Positions 1 to 14,019 of a stretch of 64,000 nt of DNA are shown here, piece after piece. Within the stretch, counting starts at the first letter, position 1, and every line of letters begins with the position of its first letter. The notes under the pieces are model-generated. The model saw only the letters and a list, made by a program, of their open reading frames with translations, did no database searches and was not told the DNA's origin. This DNA comes from Rachycentron canadum (Eukaryota; Chordata; Actinopteri; Carangiformes; Rachycentridae), in NCBI GenBank assembly GCA_038496675.1, contig CM076651.1:19815133-19879132 (forward strand), given 5' to 3'. Both the position numbers and the translations under genes were made by a program.

Positions 1-1458
1 GCCTCACACTTTCCTCTTACTACTAGAGCAAAATTTCCACTTGTACACAGAAAATGTGAACATCTAATGGGCAGATAAAGTTAGGTGCAAATTTGTTCTC
101 CATCTAAGATAAATGCTTTCTATTTTGGACATTTTCCTATTACACCTACCAACCCTTGTCCAAACACACAATATCTCTGACTCTATGACACAGATTGCCA
201 TTAATCTTACAGAGAAAATTCATGCTCCAATAGGATTCTTGCCTTGATTGGAAAAAGCTTCACCGGAGTTGAGAAATTCTGATAATCCTGATAAAACCAT
301 CAAACTGATGCCTGTCATCATCCCAGAATAGCAAGGCAAAAACTGTTGTGTGGGTGACAGAAAAAAAGTTCTCCTACCACACTCTACTTCACCACCTTCG
401 CCTTCTCTGGCATGACTGTTTGATGAGGTGAGAGATATTTAGCAGGTGGAGAGTAATTTCTGTCTGTGTGTGGGAGTGGAGAGTGTGTGTTTGTGTGCTG
501 ATGTGCACATATGTTACTTGTGAGTGTTAATCCAGAGCCTGATCTGTCTTGGGTGTTGACTGATAACGGTTTGATACAATCCGCCTCCTGAAGACGGCAG
601 CAGCCGTGACGCCCTAAATCTCACCCAGCCACCCACCGCATCTCGCGTTAGGCTCCTGGATTATCAGATGTTTGCTAAAACGTCAGCCTGTGCTTCTTTG
701 GCTACGGAGAAGAGCATGATGGGACTGTGTACAGTACATGCCCCTGCACTGTGTCACAGCTGGCAGAGATGTGATGCTTTTGAGGTGTTATAGCTGTTTT
801 GAGTGTGCCTTAGCTAAGGTGTGCCTTCAGGGCAGGCAGCTGCACACTGTCAACAGCACTTCACACCACTTGACATCACTTGCGAACCATAAATGTGAAG
901 GGTTCATGTCTGATTGCTGCCATAACCTCCAAGACATTTCAGGCCCTTGTAATCTCTGCTGGTGCTTAAACCTGCAAAAAAATCAATGAAGTTGCTTTAA
1001 ATTGAATTTTTACCACCTCTCATAACTCAGATATATTTTCAAAATACACCAGCTGCTTTTGCCTTTTGACCTTGGTGTATTTTATAATGCCATTCAATCA
1101 GAAACAAAACATGTCAGTACCTTATATATGGCTATTGACAGCAGTGTCTGCTTCCTCGCACTTTGTTTTGTAAAGCTGTAGTCTCTTGTGGAATTATGGT
1201 TTATTTCAGATAACACTTTATTTACTCCAGATGCAAAGAAATGTTGTTACAGCAGCAGAAGAAATAGACTAGATAACAATTCAGAAGATGCTACAGCAGA
1301 ACAAAAGAAAAAATAAGAACCACACCATAAATCAAAATTACAAAGATATACAGAAATAAGAGGTAGAGTAAGTGATACATTGAAAGAAATTCAATGATAA
1401 CACAATAATACAATAAATTCAAGTTAGAGAGCTATATACAGTCCAGTGTCCTGGGCCA

Positions 1459-1900
1459 GTTTACATAAATGTGGATTAATGCAATGTGCCTCAGCTCTGG
1501 ACTCGGTAGCATGACTCAGAGGCAATGGTAAAAGTTCAAAACAGTTCACCTTTATTAAGGCTCAGCAAGCAGAAGCAGGCGAGGGCAAACAGTAGGCGAA
1601 GTCAGGGCTCAGGCAGTGGTCGGTAACGGGCACGCAGAGAACACAGTCAAAAAGCAAAAGGAGCAGGCAAAAGGCAAAATCCAAAGGATGCGCAGGTGGT
1701 TGAAATCACAATAGGCAATCTGACAGGGAATGATCAGAAATAGTCCAGTATAAATAAAAAGGAGTTGGTGGATGTGGAAGAGTCAGGTGGCTGGAAGGCG
1801 GGAAGGCTGGGGTTACTGCAGGGCAGGAGGGCGTAGCAGGGTCTGGAATGACAGCAGAGTTAGTAATGTGACAAAGGCAGGCAGAGAATGAATGAATGCA
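1459..1900. repeat. Dispersed repeat, LTR-retroelement-like
   Basis: This stretch is rich in CAGGCA/GCAGGC words and contains a 'cctttattaa' phrase followed by many short purine-rich GGCAAA-type words. It resembles the solo LTR-like repeats common in fish genomes, read in antisense. The recognition rests on remembered composition and phrasing. No terminal TG/CA ends or target-site duplication were established, so class and boundaries are uncertain. Confidence 0.35.
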
Positions 1901-2303
1901 GAATGAACTGTGACAGCAGTGTGTGTCTAAAATCTTAACCAGTGTAGTACACATTTGTATCATTTTATATGCAGTATGTAATACATTGAAATAAGCATTT
2001 GTTTATTTAAAATGACAATTAAAAAGCAAATTGTAGTTGCATTGTTGCATTTTCTGAAAAAAATGTACATACTGTTAAAAACATTTTTAATTGTTTCACT
2101 GTCTCAACATATTGCCGGTTTAGAGTTTATAAATTACTTAAAAGCAGAGGCTGAAGATACTAAAGAATATTAAGATGTATCTGAAACTGAAGCAGTGAAG
2201 GGATGTTAAGTGTTGCCTAAAAAGGACGCTTTCAAGAGGACTGAAGTTTCAATTCAGTCCAAGCTCAAGCAACGAAAGGTGTATAATATAGTGTATAATA
2301 GGT

Positions 2304-2370
2304 GTATAATATAGTGTTTACACCTAAATGATATATATATCATTTAGGTGTATAAACTATATTTATTATA
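2304..2370. repeat. AT-rich palindrome
   Basis: Positions 2321-2350 form a perfect 30-bp palindrome (arm cacctaaatgatata), extended by two further pairs and then an imperfect match out to about 2304-2370. Directly before it, at about 2279-2315, short GTGTATAATA-type units repeat in tandem. It could extrude as a hairpin or cruciform, or be the remnant of a short inverted-repeat element. Confidence 0.8.
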
Positions 2371-2538
2371 CCACCATGCATGTGAAAAAGAGGAAATAAA
2401 ATGAAATGTGTAATATATCATAGAACTCTTGGATAATAGAGTCATATAAATTAATGACAGGGACAATAAATGACATAACTATATTTGTGTTAAAATATAA
2501 TATACTGTGTCTTTCTGCTGAGTAACCTAGTAGGAATC

Positions 2539-2566
2539 AATAATAATAATAATAATAATAATAATA
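2539..2566. repeat. (TAA)n microsatellite
   Basis: About nine uninterrupted TAA units are visible. The next 200 bp look like the flank of a dispersed repeat, but no class could be assigned. Confidence 0.95.
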
Positions 2567-5500
2567 CAAATGGCTTTGTTGTTCAGCCTAGTAGCTCTGG
2601 GCACAAACAAACGCCTGCAGCACTCTGTCTTGTGTGTAGATTCAACCATGAGGGGACCACTGAGAGCCCAGTATAATGGACTGCTGAACCTGTTTCCTAT
2701 CATTTTTCTAACGTCTCCCATGTTGCTCTGCCTCTGACTGTAAACATTGCCACTAGATGGTGCTGTGTAGTGCAACTTGAGGGAGCATCCTCTCCATAGG
2801 GCTGTGTTAGGATGGCTGCAGTCTGCTTTACTGTTGTGCCTTCCTCTGATTAAATAGAATTATGTCTTTTGATGTATTCTGAGGGGGCTAAGGTGGGTGA
2901 AAAGAGTAAAACAATTTTGTTGAAATCCCTTCTCTCTCAAAACATTACCAATGCAATACAGAGGCAATCACTTGGAGCTCTGAGACTGCCTACATGTCTC
3001 ATCCTTGCTGTGTTGAAAAGCCAGTCTGCTCCTCATTGTAAGACAAAGAACACGGATGGCCTCCTTTTTACAAAATTGCATTGCCCTCATTGCCTTTGGT
3101 TATGAGGAAAGAAAATCATGCAATGTCGTCATTTGTCCTCTTTGGTATTTTTGATTTTAGTTATGATTGGGTTGCTCTCTCGGTGCCGCATACTGTCTCT
3201 CTCGCAGAGCCTTTGAGCGGACTTCTTTCATGCTCCTTAGCAGCAGTCAGAGGGATAGAGATAACAATTTAAATGAAGGAGGCTGGGGAGAGCAGAGGAA
3301 CTGGGAATTTGTTTGATAGGCTGTTCTCAGAGACAGTCTGGGCTGGATGAACATCAAATAATCAAGTTTTCTCGCAGTCAAATACACCATGTCCACTTCC
3401 TGTCTTTCTTTCTTCTTCTTTCCGTCTTTTGCTGTTTTACTCTTTGATTCTCTTTGATTCTCTCAATCTCTCCCCCCCACCCGCTCATCAAGGGCTCCAT
3501 TGTATTACCCAACATCCCTCTCAGTGCTTATGCCTTGATGGCCTCTACACAGGGTAACTCTATCCTACCGTGTCCACTCCAGCCACATTTCCGCATCGCT
3601 CTGCTGCCTGTTGAAGAAGAAACTTGAAGAAGCTGTGGAGGAAAAAGAAAGGCAGGGTGAAAGTATGTTCGAGACTTGCAATTAGTTGCTCCACTCACTG
3701 CTATGCTCAGTAATTACAACGCCCCAAAATATTAAGATGATAGTCGCCTTAATTCCCTGCATCTCCTACCATATTATTACAGTAATTACTCGTTTATGTA
3801 TTTACTGTATTGATTTGTGGTATGAAACATGGTATTAATTGGATATGATAACATAAAATTACAGTGTAATTTATGAGGTAAAGTGTGCTGCCCTTCACAC
3901 AACATTGATTTTTCCTCTGTAGACTGAAAGAGAACATTAACATCTGATATCCATGAAAATTGTGTAGAAATAGTCGTTTTCTGAGATTTCTGCCTCCTCT
4001 CCAAAACAATGGATGTGAATACAATTCTGTTTTTGGTAGTCACCAATGAAAAGTCGCATTTAAAAACTCAACAGCAACAGTCTCCATTATTCCGGAGACT
4101 CAACAGAATGCCTTCGGTAGGTTTCATACAGACCATCAGCAGGAAGTAGTTTCATTCATCTCTTTGTACACCGTGCAGGTGTTCAAGGCTAAACTCATCA
4201 CCTTTCTGACGTTAACTGATGGTTCACGTCATCATTTAATGATTATATGAATTCTACAGTTGTATGCAACACATAATGGTGGCTGCTGTGGTTTTGTTGG
4301 AGAACCTTGCCAAAGCGACACAATGTGAAATTGCACTACTCCTTCAGTCAGCTACGGATATTCAAGCATCTCATTAAAGACACGTTTGCAAAAGCATTCA
4401 AAGCAAACTGTGAAAGTATTAAAGGTTTGTTGTATGTTCAGTTCCACAATAACTCAGATTTATAAAACAGACTCAGCGTGACTTTATGCATCTCACAAAA
4501 AGAATTTGAATGCACATTTCTGTCTTTGTGAATTATTTTCAATCCCCATCCCCTACATATAACCATCTATTATCATGTTAAGGTCAAAATGGCTAGATAC
4601 CATTAAGGGGAAAGTGAGAAAGCATTCTTTTTGTTTGTTGACTGGTATTTTGAATAAAGTAGTCATATAAAGTCAAATCAACACAAACCCTTTCATAGGC
4701 CCCTCATAGAGGATTGATACAAATACACTAGTAAAATAAATATATTGTCCTTTTTCATCACACCTCTCTCAGCTCCTTGACATACTCATTGATTTGAGAA
4801 ATGAAAAAATGGTATACATAATGAAACATCATGCAGTCAGTTATCCGCTGATGACACTTTCAACAGTACATGATTTACTCACTTGAGAATCCTCGGGTCA
4901 CTGACAACTGACTTGAAGCGACGACAACTCTGCTAATTGTGATCTGTCAGCACCAATTTAGCCCTGCTGTAACTTCATCAGAGACATCTCTGCCCCATTC
5001 GTGCCTGCCGATAACTGCCTCTCCTCAGCCCCTTTTGGCCCGGCACTGCTCATCAATTGAGCCACATAATACAGTTGCATGCGGCTTAATGCAAGATGAT
5101 GGGGCTTATTGTTATCTACCTTCTTCTGCTGACAAGCACTAACTCTTTGCTAATGGAGAGGGCTGGTCCAGGGGAAATCGGGGCAGAAGGCAGTGCTGGC
5201 CCACGCGGCGTTGTCCTTTTGCCAGGAAACAATTTGTTGGGAGGCGTGACAGCTGCAGTCATCCAAAGCCCTGACACGAATGAGTGACTTCTCGTAGGTT
5301 GCAGCATCAAAAGGATGCAAGCAAAGCAGATAGATGGATAGACGGAGGGGAATAGAGGGACATGAAGGGAGGAGATACTTGGTTGCATTCTCTTACTAAC
5401 CACCGTTACGTTTCTGAGAGACTGTCAGACTTGAATCACATCCTCGGAACAGTAATTGGCGAGCTTGCCCGAGCTGTTGCAAGACAGCAAACTTGTGTTG

Positions 5501-6788
5501 CTGAAAAAAGGATGTTGACAGTTTTGATACGTGTCATGCTCTGAAATGGGTTCTCTGTTTGAGTAACTGGGCCAGTGCACAACCAGTAATGAATGTGTCA
5601 CCCACATCCTATTTTCATGTTGTGTTACCTTTGACCCCGCCTGGGCTTGGTGAGTGGCACAGTCGATTACTGAGCGTCTGAGGAAGTGTAAGCATTAATG
5701 CATGACCTTTAAGTGGACTTACTATTTTGCCCTTTACTAAACTCTCATCTGGATATATACACATGGAGGACCAAATTTGGCAGCAAGCCAATTTCTCATA
5801 TACTATATAAAGCAACACTCCTGCTCAAAGAAAACACGGTCGTCTGTAAACAGCGTCTGAGATGGTGGTTGCTGTGATAAAACCGAAACAAAGAAACATC
5901 TGATTGGTCTGATTGGTACTTTGACAGCCAACAGAAAGAGGGTCATTTGCATATTACTGACACTGATCATTGCAGTGGATACAAAACTCGTGGATGCCGT
6001 GCATTTTCACACTGAGTTGCCTGCACTGGAGAACATCCTGGTACAGATTTCAGATAAAGGTCAGGCATTGTAGCCAGTGACTTGATAAATGCAATCATTG
6101 GAAATCAAGCAAGTCACTGGGCTGTTACTGCTTTAGACCACTCTGTACTGTACCTGTAATGAAAATCTTTACTTTTATAATGGCTAATGTGTAATATTTG
6201 TTCAATAGGCCAGTTTTTCCCACAAAAATAAGGTTTTGCTTCTCATAGATATTGGTCTTACCTGTTGATTTATTGGAACTGTAGTCTTGCTGGATTCCAC
6301 CAATGTTACTTATTTGTACATGCACTAGACTTACCATTTCATAAATAAATCTTAATTAGTCACATTCTATAATTTTTCAACTAGAGGCACAAGCTTCTCA
6401 ACTCAAAAAAGCATAATGCTGTTTTGGAAATATTTATTTTTGATGAGTTTATCATTTGAGCCACACACTGATAATCCCATCCCTTCTTTATTGTCTTTGA
6501 TTGGTATATTTGTTCATGCCAGGAACACGTGGTTCCATTTTTAATAGTTCATTTAGTAGACAAATTACTTTGGTCCTTGCCCCCTGAGCAACAGTTTCAG
6601 AGAGTGGTCGGCAGGATTCTCACTTCCAGTCCAGATTGTTTGCTGAAATGACAACTGTCACTAACCAGCTGTAGCTAGCTTGCTATTTAGCTTACATTAG
6701 TTCGTGAGTCATTTGACTTTTTAATATCACTGGCTGATTTGTTTGAAAATGAGAACCCTGTAAAGGGATGTACTCGATGGCGACATAC

Positions 6789-6877
6789 CTAACATGGTGC
6801 TGAAACACTGAGGCGAAAGCCACTTGTCGTAGACATATGGCCAGCATCCTCGCCAGCTCATAATCCACATAGAAGAC
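6789..6877 (-). other. Exon-like stretch with Tudor-like motif (unassigned)
   Basis: On the minus strand, a strong pyrimidine tract ending in CAG at 6878-6880 is followed by 89 nt without a stop, then AG|GTATGT at 6789/6788. The frame reads VFYVDYELARMLAICLRQVA and ends with SVFQHHVR. The VFYVDY start and the later LRQ and FQ resemble the core of Tudor domains (typically VDYG...LRQ...FQ), although the usual glycine after DY is glutamate here. A second frame is also open across the stretch. No flanking exons were found on this strand, so it could be an orphan exon, a pseudogene piece or chance. Confidence 0.2.
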
Positions 6878-9284
6878 CTGGAAAGAAAGGAGGAGGAGCA
6901 TGTTCTTGTGTTTGCAGTGTGTTAGATCATAAGTCTAACAACACAGTTTGACTGCTCATCTTACATTCTTTCATAAACAAAACGTAGGTTAGCTCTATTG
7001 TGTATTGTTTGTATTTTCAAAGTATGTATACTACAATAGTAAAGGCCTTTAGGATGAGTATAACTAATCTTGCACAGGCATGTGCTGTTTTTGGTGTTTT
7101 CCATTAGCTGAGATGTATTGCAAATATTGCTCTCTAAATTATGTGTTTATTATTTGCTCTGTCTCAGATGCCACTGCCGTGGGATGGAAGATAAACAGTA
7201 TGTGGCACAGAAAGCAGTGACATGGCTAGCGGCTGGGTTTATCAAAGGTGCTGTTGTACAGCTTCTCCTCTGTGCCACAGAGACTCTTGTTTGGATTTTA
7301 ATTGGCTCACCAACAGGTACACGGGGTATAGATTGTTGTGTGTTTTTCCTGTGACTTCCCTCAAGTGGCTGGTTCTATGTGTGTTGTGTGTGCGCGCATT
7401 TGCATGGTTGTTGTGGGCCCCTGCAGGCTTTAATGATGTTTGCAGAATGAAAAGCATCCTGTGAATATCCTCCCAATCACATACTCATTAAAATGTTGTC
7501 TTTACAATTTTTACACCATACCCGAAACATATGAACGCCTCCCTTGATCTTAGGTTCCCTGACGACTCACATTACATGAGGTGAACACAGAATGCTCCCA
7601 CCGGTGCGGACCACTTTCTCAAAGAAACCAGTTATATGTTTGGTTTGGTTCTGATCTGAAATGTCATACAAATGTTAATTAAATGTTAATCAAACATTTT
7701 AAGCGCAGTAATGTCATCAGGATTTGTAAGTGATATATTTAGCTGATTTGTGGCCTATTGTGGAGGTCATTCCTCCCTAGAGGCCCCTTTTTCCATTCTC
7801 ACAAGAAGAGAGGTTTAGGATAAGGCAAGGAGGCTACATGCCGCAGAGACAATATTTTGCCCGCCTAATTAAAATGAATGTCAGCTCTCCCCCCACTGAG
7901 ATGTGCATCAATCTCCCCCTACGATAGGCCCAGAGTGAGTCTTACCCTGTCAGTGCCTGCCGGCAGTGCCATCTTTCTCCAGATGAATGCATTGGCCAGG
8001 CAGCGAGGGAGGCAGTGGCGATGATGTTTGCACAATCTAATGGTTGCCATGTGGATGACCACCTTAGACTGAGGCCCTGCTTCACTGTAGAGGATCTTTG
8101 GCCCCAGACTTGAGTGATTTTCATTTGGAGCCATTAAAGCCCCAACCAGCTATAGGACATTCAGTTCCTCTGGCCTCTGTTCCACATACAATAGCATATA
8201 GCACCTACTGCAGATCCACAAAAGCATCTTTTTTTCATTTTTGTGATGAAAGCCAGACTTAATTTGTGATTCAGATGCCCGCAATGAATGTAACAATGAT
8301 AGCAGTTAAAAAATAACAAAAATATCAAAAATGTTAGAAAAATCAGTCAGTGCCTTGCAGTCCTAGTAAAAATGATTTCTTCTTATTTTACTGTTAGGCA
8401 GTAAACAAAGGCATTTGACTAAAACATATGTGTATTTGTTCTCCTGCCTTTGCTGGCAGTCATTAGAGTTTGCCTGTTGCTAATGCAGGAGTGCTTTCTG
8501 CCCTCGAGTATCCACTTTATTGCTATAAAATTGTGTAATTTAGCAAGTTTCATTTAAAATCCACATGAACACTGAGGTCTTTAATATCCCATTATGTATC
8601 CCTTTATGTATTAATTCATGTATGTGTTAATGTAGTTTGGACAAACTTGCTATAGTATGCAGGTGCTGCTTTCTGCATTTGCAAAAAGTCTGGGTGTGTA
8701 TGCATTTGACAGAGCTTTGATGTTAGCTGTGATTGTAAAATGTTCTTATCGACTGCAGATGAAAGCACCATCACAAGATTAATTTGAGAATGTAAGGATG
8801 AGATATCATGTTGACAGAAGAAAAGTTGTTGCTGTACAACTCCCGTGTGCTGCTAATGTCATTTACTTTCTCAAGTGATTTGGCAGGGGTTTTTTCATCT
8901 TTCACATCATCATTACCTCCATCTTCAGGCGATTTTAATTTTCCTCTGAGGAGGTATGTATGATCTGTTGCTCTGATGAGGGATTGATAATCATCCCAGG
9001 TACTTTATATCACTGCTCTCACTGAGATGAATCCCTATTATTTTAAATGAGGAAATTACTGATGCTTTTTCTCGCGCCAGACTTTAATAACTTGTATTTC
9101 TAAAGGTGAATCTGTCTTAAACAAGACTAGAACAATCTAGCATGATAATGGCTCTTTAGGGTTGTGATACCGATTAAATGTTGAGGTCCAAACTTTGTTG
9201 TTGATCATTCGTTGTGGTTAAGTAAATTTAAAAATGGAAGTATTTGTCATGTTAACGTGTCAGTGCTTAACATACTCAGGATCT

Positions 9285-9685
9285 TAGGTTGGTGTGTTGC
9301 CATGCTAATAATTTTAGATTTCTAATTAGCATTAAATACAAAGTGCAGCTCAGGCTCATGAGATTTAGTTTTGCGGGTATTTGGTAATGACCAAAAGCAC
9401 TGGGCTGAATGACATTTTGACCTGATAATGGCTCTAGAGGAAATGTTAAGGGGTCCCTAAAGTTATTACAATTCATCCTGAGTGGAACAGATGTCTCTAT
9501 GAAATTTCATGGCATTTTAGGCTACTGAGTATCTCAAATGTCAACCTGCTGATGGCACAAGAGGAAAAGTCATGAGGCCACCAAAGAAATTAGGATCATT
9601 TGGGGTCTATCAGCCTTTACGAAAAAATTTCATTGCAATCTATCTCGTATTTGTTGAGATCTGGACTGCAGTGGTCTGTTAAACC
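9285..9685 (+). repeat. Dispersed percomorph repeat, copy 1
   Basis: The phrasing (a 'gcgggtatttggt' block, 'attacaattcatcctgag', 'aaatttcatggca', 'tgttgagatctgga') matches a very abundant repeat of percomorph fish. It has two internal sub-units, each running from a 'gctctagaggaaa'-like or 'gcacaagaggaaaa' block to an 'aaatttcatggca'-like block. A second copy lies in the opposite orientation near 49 kb. I do not know the transposon class. It is old and diverged. Confidence 0.65.
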
Positions 9686-10661
9686 GCATCTGGTTAAAAA
9701 TCTTATTTGGTCCCTGTATAAAATTTTCTCAAACGCAAATAAAAATTTTTTCCATTTAAAATTTAAACTCTTTACTATGTAGTAGTACAGTTTGTTAAAT
9801 CAAAATTACATCAACTGAGTCTTAAATCCCGAAGTACAGAATAAATGATTTGCTAATTACATAAGCCATTTAACCACCACAGTCACTCTTAGAAGAAGAG
9901 CAACAAGTCCCGATTTGCAGTAAATTGGCCTGAGCGGTGAACGCGACTTTTCATAAACATCTCCTTTATGTTTTGCCGTCATCGAAAGCTGGATCTGAGA
10001 CCGGGCACAATTCTTTCCCAGTCGTATTGGCCTTGGTGAGCTGGATAGAGCATAGAGCACAGCCTGCTGGGTTCATTTGGACTACTTGTGCAGATGGATG
10101 AAAATGTGAGTAGTTTACTGCTCTTAAGTTAATGATCTCTGTGCATGCTCCCTCACTTCCTCCAGGGCTTCTCATTGTGGAGAATAAGTAGCAGGAGCTG
10201 TGGGCCAGTGCCTGTCACAGGGTCTTGGCTGAAATAATGACATGAACAGTCCAACAGACTGCAGTAATAGTAATAACTGTCAGACTCCGTCTCCCATCGA
10301 TGCTCACATCCCCCTAATTTAGGATTAATTCCTGCTGTACTCTAGAAAACCCTGAGTTGCTGAATCTAAAAGCGTCTCCAAAACTATGTCCCTGCAAACT
10401 GGTTCATATCAGCTTTTCACAAACTTGGCTTTTAAACAAGCATAGCAATAGCAGCTCTGAATTGATAGTTGTTTCCAAAATGAGTGGTGTTTTTACATCT
10501 ATATATAAGGAGATGCCTTTCATAGTTTTTTTTTTTGTTAGTGAGTGGTGGTGAATTGGACTGGTTGCATCTCTGCAGCTTCCAGTTCATCTCATCTGCT
10601 GGGAAATGTTGTTTCAGCTCTCTTTGATGTGCAAAACTCGCCGTCTGTCACCTTTTGATAA

Positions 10662-10672
10662 CCCCCCCCCCC
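10662..10672. repeat. C homopolymer (11 nt)
   Basis: An uninterrupted run of C on the + strand inside non-coding DNA, length-variable by nature. Confidence 0.9.
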
Positions 10673-13600
10673 TTCCCTCTTCTCCTCAGTGTCCCCCAAA
10701 AGTTAGATGATTACTTTTCTTGCTCCAGGTTACAGACAAGAGATCTTTGTTTCCACGCTGTAGTATGTTTGAAAAAGACACATTTTTTTTATTTGTCTGA
10801 AAGTGCTGCAGCGTTATATTTTACACTCCTAAACAAGGTTGATGGATTCTTCCCTTAGAAAATGCTTTGCCAGTTGGAGCAATTATGTGTGCAGTGACAT
10901 CGCCTGTTATTGTTTTCAGTACAACTTTATGAAAAAGTTTGTTTCTTCCTTGTTTTTGCCTTAGGCTACTGTTTCTATTTTTTCACCCCGATACACTATT
11001 GAAACAAGTAGTTGGCTCCTCTCTGAGTTTAAGTTAATGGCTCTTATTTTATATATAGCCTGTAACACTCAAATCAACAGTGTAATAAAACTTTGGGGAA
11101 ACTGCCAATTGATCACTCTGCCTTGTCTGACATAATGGCCAGTGCTACAGCAAACAGCTCTGAAAGCAACTTTCACTTCAAATGGCACATTCCCTAATTA
11201 ATTCAATTGTTTCTTGCCCAAAACAACGTAAGAGCAAAAAAGTCATGCTTTATTTTCACCGAAATATAATATCATTGATTTGATGTCTTCTAGCTGTCAC
11301 CAGCAGGCTTTACAATTGATTAAGACTCACCGAGTTGCTATGGTTCTAAAATTGAGTCGAATTGTCTGACCCTCGCGGCAGCTTTCATCTCACTGGAGGC
11401 CTTAAACACATGCATACATCTGCTCACTACCTCCTACAATGCTCTGTCCTCTCCACGATGCCATTAAACCACCTACACCCTCATGTTGAGGTAACACTGA
11501 TCTCCGCTGTCATATAATCAAGGAACTGCATATTATAGTTCTTAAGCTCATGTATGCCTCCAAACGGTGCGGACTGTTTATGTACAAGGATTACATGCAT
11601 AATGTGAATTTTCAGCCTGGCTTTGAATGAAAATATTATCCATGTTTGTTTACTCAAACCACAACTAAAGAGCCTCTTTGAGATTCCCTCCTATCCTTCC
11701 AATCCTATTGTTTGCCAGCCCAAGCTGTCAGCTCTTTATGCAGTTCATATGTAGATCACACCGTTCCAAAGTACTTAAAACCACTGTGCTGAAATCGATA
11801 GTGATTCATGTCCCTAGCAGCTTTGCGTATCAAAGGGAATTCTTCTTTTGCTCTGCTGTTTTAGTTGTTTGTTCTTATCACAGAACTCCAGGTTTTGAAG
11901 AAATTTCCCTGAAAGAGCCTCCATTTTTGCCACTAATAAGTTATTGACTGCACATGGATGATCATGGCACGTATTTCTTAGATACAGTATGTAGTTGGAG
12001 TCAAACATGTTACGTCTTGGTGCCTTTTTGCCTCACAGATTTTTCTTTTTTATCCTCACTTGCAGCCATTTAGTGAAATTTTGAACATGCAGTCATTCTC
12101 ATTTTCCTATGACTAGAAGACTGAGAGTGTGTGATAAGCATTGAGTGTTAGATAGATAAAAGCTTTTTTCAAAGGCTGTTTACGTCCCTGTAGAAAAGGC
12201 CCCTCCCTGATTGGTCCCATGTCTCGTTTGCTGTCTCACAGCTCGGCTTGCCGTTCTGCTCCCGAATTGTTCCTGCAACTGAATATATTCATTGAATAAT
12301 ACAAGAAGTGAGTGTTGGGTCATGTGCTAGACACTCATTTTGCTCTTTCCCTTGTGTTCTGCGGGAGCGCAGACATGTTGGAGACAGAGAGTGGTTGGAA
12401 TTAAAAAAAAAAAGAAAAAGAAAAGGACACATTAGATAAATTGCCTCACAATTTTTTACTGGCTAGTCCCCGTGCCATAAAATGATCTTTCTCTAGTTTG
12501 ATCATTTTTCTGCAATCATCACTTTGAAAATAGACTTGTTTGATTGAATGTTTCATATAAAGCATCTTATTAATTCAACCCCATGAGATGGAAAAACAGG
12601 CAATGCCTCAAGGGAGAATACACTGCTATCTGTTTTATGGCTGCCATATATTTCTGGAGTTACAATTCAAAGAAATAGCTGTTAATGTCTCTGCTACTTG
12701 GGGGTAAAATTATAGTCTGAAACAAACTCCCTTTCAAGAGGAATGGAATATTGATCTGCACAGGGGTCCGCTTGAAATGTGTGAATCTTTGGAGAGATCT
12801 TTTTAGATGTACAGTACATAAGAGATAGTTAATGATATATATGATGAGGTGCTCACCTGTTTGGTTCCCTCTGTTTACATGTCAGTTACAGGTAACGGCA
12901 GGACTTTGTATATGACTGATGTTCAGGACCAAAACTGTTCTGGAGAGTGAGGACATTGCCAGGTTTGTCCAAATAATAACTCAGGCAATGACAACCAGGC
13001 AAGTTTAAAATATTTTTGGGTTTATATCTATCGGTATAAAAAAAACACGTCCTTAACCTTTACACCTTTAGCACTCTCTAGTTTCTGCTGCAGTGTAGTA
13101 TTAGCTGCCGTGCTCAGAATGTCAGCTCCATTAACCTATCTGAACACTTGACTCTGGGCTTTGTTCACAAGGTAACTTGGACAGCAAAGTTATTTTGCAT
13201 AACGCATAATAATTTGACATTTTGAAACTGCCCTCAGCAGAAAAACAAAGACAGCATTGATTGTTCGTTCAAAAGCTTAAAATGGCCTGTGTTTTTTTGT
13301 TTACCTGACAAGGACCTCTTGTGGTCGTGCGGATAATGACTGTTGTCTGACAGGAGCAGAGGTGGAAGTGGCGTAATGTTGCGTAATGGATGGGGCTTTA
13401 ACACGAGAGGCTACTCTGTGTTTCACGTTTCATTATTTCTTTTAACCATGGCCACTGCTGTATCTTTGCCGAACCTTAAACAAGGGCTTTTTAAAATCCA
13501 AATCATCAAGATCATTTCCCAACTTGATTTGAGTGACAAATTGAAAAACGGTCCTTTGAATGCCGGTTTTTGGATGTGGTCGATGGGCAAAGACAGGAGA

Positions 13601-14019
13601 CCTGTTCGTTGTTGAGTTTGCAGGATTGAACCAAAAGTCAGTTGTTTTCACCAAAACTTTCTAGACCTTTGTTACCACCTATTGTCTCATCACACAGAAG
13701 CAATACACTTTCATTTCTCCAAATATATGAATCCACAGTGATTTAGAAAGATGTGTATCAAAGAGCTACACCCCTATTTTTGTGCTCTGAGCCTACTTGT
13801 TTCTTTTGTGCGACTACTGAAGTTTTGTCACTCAAAACATACAACTCTGCTGTTCTTGTATACTGTGCACAAAAATAGGTCTAACCAGCTCCACCAACCA
13901 GCTTTCAGCTACATCTTGCAGTCTTCCTCAGTGGATGGAGTTTGCTCAGTTGTCATGGAGACACCTCAGCAGTCAATACATGACAACAGTATGGAAGATT
14001 GGTGCCATGATGGTCATAC

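Noticed and set aside
7919..8134. Minus-strand frame ending at a good donor (ACAGG|gtaaga-like, near 7946)
   Set aside because: No matching acceptor with a pyrimidine tract and no recognisable protein. The donor-like site alone is not enough.
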